In this document: positions 1 to 7,028 of the stretch, piece after piece
Position numbering within the stretch: the stretch's first letter is position 1
Layout of the letters: each line of letters starts with the position of its first letter
NCBI RefSeq assembly: GCF_001949145.1
Contig: NW_019091645.1
Location: 337,392-348,230, forward strand
Direction of reading: 5' to 3'
Source: Acanthaster planci
Taxonomy: Eukaryota; Echinodermata; Asteroidea; Valvatida; Acanthasteridae
Length of the DNA stretch: 10,839 nucleotides
The notes under the pieces: generated by a model
What the model was told of the DNA's origin: nothing
Seen by the model: the letters and a program-made list of their open reading frames with translations, nothing else
Database searches by the model: none
Translations under genes and position numbers: made by a program

Positions 1-79
1 AGTTTTACATCAAGATAACCATGACAGAACTCAGTCAAATTGTTTGCTGAAAGTTAAGTCACCAAAAATCCATACTTAC

Positions 80-163
80 AGCAAAAATGAGTTCAAACTG
101 GTTGTCTAGTTTGTACTTGAGTGTCAAGGAGCCATGATTGAATGAGCTGGATCCACCACGCTC
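80..163 (-). CDS. SRPRA: Internal exon of signal recognition particle receptor subunit alpha (partial gene)
   Basis: Read on the minus strand, these 84 bases give 28 codons, beginning ERGGSSSFNHGSLTLKYKLD and ending NQFELIFA. I recognise this as the conserved N-terminal (SRX / longin-like) part of the SRP receptor alpha subunit, where animal proteins have an ERGG...F.H..LTLKYKLDNQFEL.F block early in the protein. The receptor sits at the endoplasmic reticulum through its beta partner and uses its C-terminal GTPase domain to receive SRP-ribosome complexes; the GTPase domain is not in this window. Boundaries come from splice sites: TTTTTCAG ends just before the first GAG codon, and GCT at the other end is followed at once by GTAAGT. 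Both introns are phase 0. The frame runs on into the next intron for nine codons before a stop, as expected of read-through. The preceding exon (start Met) should lie at higher coordinates but I could not find it. Correct splice sites argue against a processed pseudogene. The family call is from memory of the family, not a search. Confidence 0.85.
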
Positions 164-186
164 CTGAAAAACAAAATACATGTAAA
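164..186 (-). other. 3' splice acceptor with pyrimidine tract for the SRPRA exon
   Basis: On the minus strand the bases before the exon read as a T-rich tract ending TTTGTTTTTCAG, with AG at 164-165. This is a consensus metazoan acceptor. The matching donor for the same exon is GTAAGT at 74-79 on the minus strand. Together they fix the exon limits at 80-163. Confidence 0.8.
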
Positions 187-1550
187 ATGCATTATTGGAC
201 TTTTTTCTTTCATTGTCAATGTAATTTCGTGATATTCTATTGTGGGCAGTGATGTCAATGAATTTCTTGTTACATGTACCGGTCGTTGATGCATTATGTG
301 TCATGACACATATGAAATGCAAGTCAGTGTCCGTAGCATTATGCACCAACACATGTACGTGTGACATGAAACGTGACATCGTGGTAACTTCACAAGAGGC
401 GCAAAATGACCTGTTTTTTCCTTGGTGAAGTAAAGTCCGTTCTAATTTGTAACTCTTTAGCGTCCTAAATGTGAACCATTCCCACGGTATTAGAAGAGTT
501 TTGTTGGAATGGATGTTGTTACATGTAAATCTGGGAAGAAAAAGACTCAGAGCCAAAACTGAAATCTGACATCTGACGTGTCTGAGTGTCTTCAACTTGT
601 ACAGCAAAAGGCATGTACTAGGCTTCTGCCCTCAAAGCAAAGTTCCAGGTGTCATGAGCACTGGGCTCGATTTATTCAAGCGTCCATAGACCCTGGGTCA
701 GGCTACTGGACTTCCTGAAATCTGGGAAAACATGCCATTTTTAATGAGGAGGTTTAATTTCACTTGCTGAACTGAATTTCTGTCTACATAAATTATAGCC
801 TTCACTGGCAGAAGCAACAATGGATGGCCAAATTCTGAGTTGTTAAAGTGGCATTCTTGAGCATGCCCCATCATGGTCACTGATGGTGATGTGGCAGAGC
901 CAGAAATAAGTGCTATTAAATACACATTCAGTTCCCCTTTAAACATATTTAGCTTTAGTTTAGAGTACTTGATTTTTGTAGTAGTGTGCCCCCTGTTTAT
1001 TTCAGCCTTTCCCCCATAGCCACATGGTTTGGCCACACTCAGTGTAGCAGAGACCAGTCACCTTCACACGTATTTTCCTCCTAATTGGAGTGTGGTTTTC
1101 TACTCGAGCCCTAGTCTGCTAGAAGTCAGTGGTGAGTTCCTAACCTTTTCTTATTTACATGTATAAAGTTAATTTTTCCCTCTTTCCTCACAAGCAGTTT
1201 CTTAACCTGTTTGAATTCGGTTTTGGAGAACTCCCCAAACAACAAAAATCTCTAACTAAACCAACGATTTTTTAGGGAAAGGTTGCAGGAAACTGAATGA
1301 ATAGGGACTCAGACACAAACTTCCAGCTTTTAAAAAAGGGTAAAAGAATGTATTTACAGAAACTAGCAGATGAAAAATCAATTCTAGTACTTACTGGAAG
1401 TTACAACAGGGATTAACATGTCATAAAATTAAAATTGTGCACAGGCCTATGGGGCTCATTAAGTATTCAAATCCCCTGGCAAGTCCAAATATACAATCAA
1501 CTAAGGAAGAGAAGACAAAGAAAGGCATGTTCTGAGGCAAATGGATGGAA

Positions 1551-1576
1551 ATACTTATACATTTGTGTATAAGTAT
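1551..1576. repeat. Perfect 10-bp inverted repeat (hairpin)
   Basis: ATACTTATAC at 1551-1560 and GTATAAGTAT at 1567-1576 are exact reverse complements separated by six bases. A partial extra copy of TATAAGTAT follows at about 1578-1586. This is the outer part of a hairpin cluster continuing to 1644. Confidence 0.85.
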
Positions 1577-1586
1577 TTATAAGTAT

Positions 1587-1644
1587 ACTAATGCTTAGTG
1601 ATGTTCACATCACTAAGCATTAGTGATGTGAACATCACTAATGC
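1587..1644. repeat. Nested palindrome: 18-bp perfect inverted repeat, flanked by 8-bp direct repeats
   Basis: AGTGATGTTCACATCACT at 1597-1614 is the exact reverse complement of AGTGATGTGAACATCACT at 1622-1639, with a 7-base loop AAGCATT. The left arm also pairs with itself: AATGCTTAGTGATG at 1590-1603 is the reverse complement of CATCACTAAGCATT at 1608-1621. The sequence ACTAATGC stands on both sides (1587-1594 and 1637-1644), so the outer sequence partly overlaps the arms. The DNA could form a cruciform, and RNA from either strand a strong hairpin. No known element type is assigned. Confidence 0.85.
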
Positions 1645-1863
1645 ACTTAGACTACAACAGAGTAAGAAAGAAGGAAAAATGAGAAAAATCACAGAAAAGG
1701 AGATCTAAAAGTTACGCAAAGTGATATTCATTGACACCCAAGGAAAACTTAAGTGAATCAGGAAACTAATTTTTAGAAAAAAAGATGGACAAAACTTGGC
1801 CTAAAAAGGTTTAGAAACTCGATAATCATGAGGAACAAATAAACAAGTATGATGAGAATGTTA

Positions 1864-1902
1864 CACTGAGCATGGAGGTAGAATCTACCTCCATGCACTG
1901 AG
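1864..1902. repeat. Perfect 11-bp hairpin bounded by 7-bp direct repeats
   Basis: CATGGAGGTAG (1871-1881) and CTACCTCCATG (1885-1895) are exact reverse complements with a 3-base loop AAT. The hairpin lies exactly between two copies of CACTGAG, at 1864-1870 and 1896-1902. The arrangement copies the layout of a target-site duplication around a miniature insertion, though a 25-bp insert is far shorter than known MITEs. A replication-slippage or template-switch origin is equally possible. Confidence 0.8.
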
Positions 1903-2678
1903 TAAGTAAGGATAGCGAAGAAAATGCTGACTGGAACTAGTTTACAAAGATAAGGATAAAGAATCAAGAATAGAAACAAGACGATCTTACAGGCGAGAGC
2001 TTGGCTAGATGCGCTACAGTGAAGAATGCTGGACTCTACAGATGGCGAAAAACAGTTCAGTCCAACTCCTAGACGGTGCAAAAATGAGCTGCAACAGGGA
2101 ATGAAGACCGCGTCCGATAAGAATGACCGGGCTCAAGACGAAACGGCGAGGGTGTGACGACCGTCGTATTTAACTTGATCCCATAAACTGGAACTGGATT
2201 CAGTTCACAAACTCTCCGAGTCTCTTCCAGAACCAAATTCAGCTCTGCAATTCACTTGGTCAGGACGAACTTTGCTTACAAGAATTAAGTGTCTCACCAC
2301 AGACAACTCGCCACCGGTACAGGTTGAGATGGTGCAGAAGTCAACAAGTCAAAGACTTTCCAGTTCCCTTCCAAAATCTCCCCTGCGGTTTGTGTCTCTA
2401 CGTGGTCTTTCTCTCTCTCACGGTCTCCCTGTCCTTGTCTGCGCTGCTTGATTTTTATGCAATTCTTCTGGAAATTTCGTCTCCTTACGTAAGTTTCTCA
2501 AAATTGACTCTTTAGCATTACTTAATATGCTTAATCTTACAAGAAACCTCCCGACTGTACACTACTCACTGGACAACTGGAAAAATTGTCAGCTAGCTTT
2601 AAGTACAAGGAATTTCCCGGATGTCCTCGAGATACTCATTCGCTGTGGTCTGTATGGGCGGCCAAAAGAGCCGAAATT

Positions 2679-2910
2679 AATTTTAACAAAAATAAACAAT
2701 TACGAGCAAACAGAATCTTCTTATTCAAAAATCTAGATAATAAAACAAAAAACAAGCTCCAAAACCATTTGAGAAACAATTTATTAAAAAGTGTAATTGA
2801 AAAATTAAAAGTTACTTGTCACATAAAATAATTTCACCAAAAACGAATAATCACGGGGCGAACAACATTTTCTTATCAAAATGTAAATGGTAAAACACAA
2901 AACAAGCTCT
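2679..2910. repeat. Degenerate direct repeat of about 80 bp inside the left arm
   Basis: About 82 bases at 2679-2760 and 81 bases at 2830-2910 share the same order of motifs: AATTTTAACAAAAA versus AATTTCACCAAAAA, ACGAGCAAACA versus CGGGGCGAACAACA, then TTCTTAT, TAAAAC and finally ACAAGCTC. The spacing is about 150 bp. The right arm holds the same pair in reverse orientation (about 6163-6240 and 6014-6087), so the duplication predates or was copied with the arms. Confidence 0.7.
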
Positions 2911-3154
2911 AAAAAAATTATTACAGAAATAATCTAAAAAATAAATAACCAACATCTGAAAACAATACGCCCCCCAAAAGTTCCCAAAATCAAAACAGTA
3001 AATCAAAATAAGAAATAATAGAAAAAAGAAGTCCAAACCAAAGGTCGCCAGCAGTTTACTTCATTTTTTCACAACAAAGCCACATGTAAACGCAAATCAT
3101 TTGAAAAATTCTGAAACAAATGTGGTTCCGACGTGTAATGCTTTATTTTTTGTA

Positions 3155-3209
3155 AAGTTAATTTTGCCCTTTTGGCCGATTTTGGCCTTTTTGGCAGCCC
3201 GGCGTATTT
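3155..3209 (-). repeat. Inverted internal copy of the element's terminal module (left arm)
   Basis: Read on the minus strand this segment resembles the terminal 40 bases of the element: a GGGC.GCC..AAAAGG start, then GGCCAAAAGGGC, then AAAATTAACTTTAC. The outer end at 2653-2692 has the same order (TATGGGCGGCCAAAAG, then AATTAATTTTAAC). The right arm has the corresponding copy at about 5720-5775. Each arm may therefore be a smaller TIR element of about 550 bp (2653-3209) plus about 250 bp of extra sequence. Confidence 0.6.
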
Positions 3210-3459
3210 TTTAACAAACAAACTCAACGCGAATCAATGAAAAATTGTTAAACCAACTAACTTGGTTCCATCGTTGGGGGCGTCCTATACCATACGCAAT
3301 CATTGTGTTGGCGAGCGCAGTCTTTCGATCTTGTCGCTCAATATTATTTGGCAATAATTTTGGCATCAGCTAATTGCCCTTTGTTTTTACTTAACATTAT
3401 GGAAGACTCTTTCCAAAAGGGGAAACAAAATTGGAGAATTCTAGCAATATCTACCGTCA

Positions 3460-3767
3460 GCACAAAGCGCAATCTTCTTGGAATATTCCTGAAAAACCCC
3501 CGTTAGCAAAAGGATAAAAATCATACAATTGTTCCTTGAACCTTGGTTATACCAACGGTTTCCCTAATTTCCTGAGCCATAGGAATAGTTCTCTCAACTT
3601 TGGAAAACAGTCCGGGAAAAAAAATTGAAATCCATATGGATTTATGGCAGCCGAACTCCACTCCACCAAAGGAGACATGTATCATTACACATACCGTCCC
3701 AAGCCTGCAGTGCGCTGCGCCTACCAGTAGCTAGCTGTCCTCTTGCTGCGCTGGTACCATGGTATGT
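3460..3767. other. Unpaired central segment of the foldback element
   Basis: About 308 bp between the inner end of the left arm and the 3' tail of the LINE. It has no clear counterpart in the right arm. Open frames are short and unrecognised, and no promoter or RNA gene is visible. It is probably the original loop of the long-TIR element. Confidence 0.5.
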
Positions 3768-3796
3768 GTTCATTCATTTCATTCATTTCATTTCTC
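3768..3796 (-). repeat. LINE 3'-terminal microsatellite
   Basis: The plus strand reads GTTCATTCATTTCATTCATT and continues CATTTC, i.e. imperfect (ATGAA)n/(AATG)n on the element's own strand. It marks the 3' end of the LINE and hence the insertion junction. Confidence 0.7.
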
Positions 3797-3872
3797 GGGA
3801 AGAACAAGTTACAAGAAACAAATACAAACACAATAAGATGAGGAGATAATAATTACAAAGAATATTCCAATC

Positions 3873-3919
3873 AGCCCCCGAAGGATTGCCCAAAGGAAAT
3901 AATTTCTGTCAAAGGGGCT
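3873..3919 (-). other. Possible 3'-UTR stem-loop of the LINE
   Basis: AGCCCC at 3873-3878 pairs with GGGGCT at 3914-3919, enclosing internal complementary patches (GCCC/CCTTTGGGC-like). A short conserved hairpin just before the terminal repeats is the position at which CR1/L2-like reverse transcriptases are thought to recognise their own RNA. Structure was judged by eye only. Confidence 0.4.
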
Positions 3920-4144
3920 CTCCAAACTAATTGAAATAAATACAAAACATATACTACACTTATGATAAATAATTACTCTCTGATAAAAGGAATTAAGAAT
4001 AAAGAATAAAATACAACAGAGAATAAAATAATAAATTTTTTTAAAAATAATTGTCCGTCTGTAAAGAAGAAGGAGAAAGAGGGGAATAGAACATTATGTT
4101 ATGATTAGAAAGCTTGTGAGTTAGGTTCTCGGATAAACAAGTGG

Positions 4145-5438
4145 TCACGTAAAGAGCAAAGAAATTCCTTTGGAGACGGTTGAAGGCATATTCTGGAGGA
4201 TAGAAGGGAGACTGTTGAAAAACCTGGGAAAAGAGACAAACAGTGAGTATTTAAGGCAGTTGGTCCGACTGTATTGGTGAATGAAGAGTAATACATCAGT
4301 TCTCCAAGTATTTGGCTGAGGAAGTAGAGTTGAAGAGACATCCATGTGTTTGTGGAGGTATTTCACTACAAAGCCATGCTCAGATAAGTCAGCCTGTTGT
4401 AGACTCGGGTGGAAGATTGAGTTCCTGTAAGCGCTGTTCGTACGAGAGAGTGTGTGCAATATTATAAGGTAAGCAAGATTTTGTAAATCTACGTTACTGT
4501 TTCAAGGCATTGAATTTGATTTTTGAGATAAGGGAGCCAGACAGGAGCTGCGTATTCTAAGACAGGTCTGCAAAGAGAAGAGAATAATTTAAGTAGTACA
4601 TCTTTATTACGAGTTTTGACAGTGCGACGGATAAAACCAGAAATTGTAGAGCTTTTGGTACGAACCATGTCTACATGTTTGTTCCAGGTTAAGTCGTCAG
4701 AAAGTATAACACCAAGGTATTTATATGAGTGAGACACCTGCAGGGGTACATCGGAACCTGTAAAGAAAGTAAGGGGTCAGAGCCTGTTTCTTTGAGCGGG
4801 TTATTACTTTACACTTTGATGAATTCAGCTGCATGCGATTTTCTTCACACCAATCATTAATCAAGTTCAGATCTTCTTGTAAAATTGCACTGTAATTATT
4901 GGAGTTGATGATTATACGGGGTATATACGTATACAACCGTGTCGTCTGCATATTGGGGTAGCGGAGACTGTACAAGGTTTGCCAAGTCTTGCGGTGAAAA
5001 GATTGAATAAGAGAAGACAGGACCAAGGAATGATCCTTGAGGAACACTAGATGTTACAGGGATCCAGTCGGACTTGGCACCTGAAAAAATGACCCGTCGC
5101 TGTCTGTTGGTAAGAAATTTACTCAACCATGAAAGATGATTGCCACATATACCGTAATGATGTAATTTAGATAAGAGGAGTGAATGGTCACATTTGTCGA
5201 ATGCCCTGGACCAATCAAGAAAGATGGCATCAATTCTCTGAGGTTTAGGTTTATCTAAAGTATGGGCCAAAGTGTCAAAAAGACTGGTCAGTTGAGTGGT
5301 ACATGAGCGCTTAGGTAAAAATCCATGCTGAGAATCAGGGATAATGCTGTAGAGAGAAGAATGGTGGAGTAAACGCTTTAATATAAATCGTTCCAACATC
5401 TTACATGGAACAGATGTCGGAGAAATGGGTCTGTGGTT
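4145..5438 (-). pseudogene. Reverse transcriptase remnant of a CR1/L2-like LINE ORF2, frameshifted
   Basis: Several minus-strand frames join into one decayed protein. About 4896-5444 carries the fingers and palm: FLPKRSCTTQL (residues 27-37 counted from the Met at 5399), the DWSRAFDKCDH catalytic block, VPQGSFLGP, and the YADDTVVY active site (ADD codons at 4941-4949). A shift near 4920 leads to ILQEDLNLINDWCEENRMQL..SKCKV (about 4790-4900), another near 4735-4790 to KYLGVILSDDLTWNKHVD, and on to RPVLEYAAPVWLPYLKNQIQ at about 4507-4566. A further shift after 4489 gives a C-terminal tail with NTWRTD...SRTNCLKYS and PRFFNSLP, down to about 4145. These blocks occur in CR1, L2 and related LINEs in this order. 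The catalytic aspartates survive, but at least three frameshifts, in-frame stops and the missing 5' half rule out activity. Clade choice between CR1, L2 and jockey-like groups is uncertain. Confidence 0.85.
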
Positions 5439-6265
5439 TGATGGTTAGATGGTTGCAAGAATTCTCCAATTTTACCTCCCCGTTTGGAAACAATCTTCAA
5501 TAAATGTTAACCAGAAGCAAAGGGCAATTAGCTTATGTCAAAATTATTGCCAAATAATATTGAGCAACAAGATCGGCAACCCACTTGCGCGATCGTGGAC
5601 ATTGCCAATCGCGCCCGCCAACACAATAGTTGTTTATGGTATAGGACGCCCCCAACGATGGAGCCAAGTTAGTTTGTTTAAGAGTTTTCTACTGATTCGC
5701 GTTGAGTTTGTTAAAAAAAAAACCCGGGCGGCTAAAAGGGCCAAAGGGGTCAAAATTAATTTTACAAAAAATAAAGTATTATACGTCGGAACCAAATTTG
5801 TTTCAAAATTTTTCTCATGATTTGCATTTAGTTTTGGTGTGAATAATTGAAATAAACTGCTGGCGACCTTTAGTTTGGACAAGTTTGTTTCTTTTTTTTT
5901 CAATTATTTTGTATTTTCATTTACTGTTTTCACTTTGGGAACTTTTGGGGGGCATATTGTTTTCAGATGTTGGTTATTTTTTAAATTATTCCTTGTATAA
6001 ATTCTTTAGAGTTTCTTTTGTGTTTTACCATTTACATTTGATAAGAAAATGCTGTTCGCCCGTGATTATTCATTTTTGGTGAAATTATTTTTTGTGACAT
6101 GTAAATTGTAATTTTTTTGAATTGAAATTTTTAATAATTTGTTTCTCAAGTGGTTTTAGTGTTTGTTTTGTGTTTTATTATTTAGATTTTTGAATAAGAA
6201 GATTCTGTTTGCTCGTAATTGTTTATTTTTGTTAAAATTACTTTTGGCACTTTTGGCCGCCCATA
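5439..6265 (-). repeat. Right inverted arm of the long-TIR element
   Basis: About 827 bp; its reverse complement aligns along the left arm 2653-3459. It is slightly longer, largely because of an extra stretch of about 30-40 bp around 5570-5615 (GC-rich, with GCGCGATTGGC on the minus strand) that the left arm lacks. Shared anchors are GGTATAGGACGCCCCCAACG at 5638-5657, the GTTTATTTTTG block near 6220, and the terminus at 6255-6265. No coding sequence is supported. Confidence 0.8.
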
Positions 6266-6271
6266 GGTCTG

Positions 6272-6633
6272 GTGTCAAACGCGGATCACACACAGAATCG
6301 TGGGCGGTACCATTACATAATGTGCCATGCGTACATGTACATGTACGTACAGACACAATGTGTGTGAATGATGTAGTGAATACGTTGAAGCACAAGTTTT
6401 AAAGGGTTTGTGCACAGGATGTCAAGTGTATCTGGATATGGCACTCCAATTGTCATTTTGTGCCTACAAGTACAACATCTAATTAAAGAACTAGTAGCAC
6501 TAGAGTCTCCCACAAGGTTAAGTAATATTAAGTTTTTAAAATAACATTTGGACATGGTCAAGCGATAGCAGAGCGATAGCGCCCTTAATACTTTATAACC
6601 TTTCCCTAGCTTCCGAACGTTCCGGAGCTGCTA
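6272..6633. other. Non-coding spacer with a TACATGTA-rich palindrome
   Basis: No gene was recognised. CGTACATGTACATGTACG at 6330-6347 is an exact 18-bp palindrome, an expanded form of the TACATGTA motif found across the window. AGCGATAGC occurs twice within 20 bp near 6565. Nothing else stands out. Confidence 0.5.
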
Positions 6634-6864
6634 TTTTCCAATACTCAACTTCGTCTCTGTCTCAGGCTTCGTCCCCGAAACCAATCCCTGATTGTGGGCC
6701 TGAAACGTTGCAATCAAATTTGATTACTGTAGTTTTTTTGCTCTCTTGCATCTTATATGATGTTTTGTGACACTATTAGACTAATTAGTGCGCTTACAGC
6801 TTCAAAGTCAGGTAGTAAAAAACAGTTGAAGCCAGAGACGGAGCCGAAGTTGAGTATTGGAAAA
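6634..6864. repeat. 231-bp unit bounded by 37-bp inverted repeats
   Basis: The left arm at 6634-6670 and right arm at 6828-6864 are inverted copies: 19 bases are exact (TTTTCCAATACTCAACTTC at 6634-6652 against 6846-6864), and 34 of all 37 match. Homology stops sharply on both sides. The 157-bp interior includes the palindrome AATCAAATTTGATT near 6712-6725 and no coding signal. It could be a small MITE, or inverted fragments of the terminal repeat of the Penelope-like element that begins 160 bp downstream. No target duplication is obvious. Confidence 0.7.
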
Positions 6865-7028
6865 CGGCCTATATGTCGTGACTATGCGCGTGCACAGACT
6901 CTGCAGTATTTATTGGGTTGTGATAACATAAAGATGTCGTCGGCACCGATCAATGGTGTTGCTCCATTTATCGGTGTGCTCATGCATGGTATGCAGAATA
7001 CACCTCATGACTTACGTGAGGTGGAGTG
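6865..7028. other. Short unassigned stretch before the Penelope-like remnant
   Basis: A plus-strand open frame crosses this segment (about 6757-7029, 90 codons). It shows no motif I recognise, and its first part lies inside the inverted-repeat unit, so I do not call a gene. The reading frame of the downstream reverse transcriptase meets a stop at 7017-7019, and I see no upstream RT motifs. The element is therefore probably cut off here. Confidence 0.4.

Larger units (their letters stand above)
187..2646. other. Non-coding stretch, probably SRPRA intron or upstream DNA
   Basis: No recognisable gene was found on either strand. Open frames here (longest: the minus-strand frame running on from the SRPRA exon to about 607, and a minus-strand frame at 698-1036) contain no family motif I know, and I could not pair them with convincing splice sites. 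The segment holds several TACATGTA-type palindromes and the hairpins listed separately at 1551-1644 and 1864-1902. A slightly CpG-richer patch at about 2090-2300 and a pyrimidine-rich patch at about 2403-2440 are visible, but neither is enough to call a promoter or exon. Confidence 0.5.
2653..3459 (+). repeat. Left inverted arm of the long-TIR element
   Basis: About 807 bp, pairing with 5439-6265 on the other strand. Clear anchors from outside inwards are the terminus at 2653-2663, the stretch with TCTTCTTATTC near 2720, the GGGCGTCCTATACCAT block at about 3278-3293, the CTAATTGCCCTTTG block near 3370, and GGAGAATTCT near 3434. Pairing fades at about 3459. The many short open frames in the arm mirror one another between the two copies and show no protein motif, so I call no gene. 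Confidence 0.8.
3768..5438 (-). mobile_element. 5'-truncated CR1/L2-like non-LTR retrotransposon (LINE), inactive
   Basis: The minus strand carries the second half of a LINE ORF2, then an AT-rich 3' untranslated region and a terminal microsatellite. The 5' limit is placed at about 5438, where arm homology stops and coding sequence reading NHRPISPTSVPCKMLERF begins. This is the usual (N/H)YRPISL-type block upstream of the reverse transcriptase palm. The 3' end at 3768-3796 is a run of TTCAT/CATT units (AATGAATG-like on the minus strand), typical of CR1/L2 elements, which end in short tandem repeats rather than poly(A). The endonuclease domain and the 5' part of ORF2 are missing. Insertion into the long-TIR element's interior is inferred from position. 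No target duplication was seen, which is normal for this clade. Confidence 0.8.
2647..6271. mobile_element. Foldback / long-TIR DNA transposon-like insertion with 6-bp target duplication, host to a nested LINE
   Basis: The sequence from 2653 to 3459 reappears as its reverse complement at 5439-6265. The outer ends match exactly: TATGGGCGGCC at 2653-2663 and GGCCGCCCATA at 6255-6265. Directly outside both ends is GGTCTG (2647-2652 and 6266-6271), a clean 6-bp direct repeat that I read as the target-site duplication. No transposase-like frame is present between the arms; the only protein remnant inside is the reverse transcriptase of a separate LINE. The element is therefore a non-autonomous foldback or MITE-like unit. 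Six-base duplications and long TIRs are known for Polintons and some other DNA transposons, but I see no family-specific protein and leave the superfamily open. The arms have diverged by substitutions and small indels, so the insertion is not recent. Confidence 0.75.

Noticed and set aside
190-607. Minus-strand frame upstream of the SRPRA exon, open to 607
   Set aside because: Only the last 28 codons before the donor match SRPRA. The part above the acceptor at 164 is intron read-through with no recognisable homology.
698-1036. 112-codon minus-strand frame as a possible second exon or gene
   Set aside because: No family motif and no convincing splice sites. It does not resemble the expected first exon of SRPRA.
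2324-2736. Plus-strand short open frames before and across the left arm
   Set aside because: They cross the transposon boundary at 2653 and have no motif; chance frames.
5449-5903. Open frames on both strands in the right arm (123 and 89 codons)
   Set aside because: The sequence is an inverted copy of the left arm, where the corresponding frame is broken, and no protein motif is present.
2653-6265. Reading the long-armed element as a Polinton/Maverick
   Set aside because: Long TIRs and 6-bp duplications fit, but there is no sign of DNA polymerase, integrase, ATPase or capsid genes, and the terminal bases are not ones I can tie to that group.
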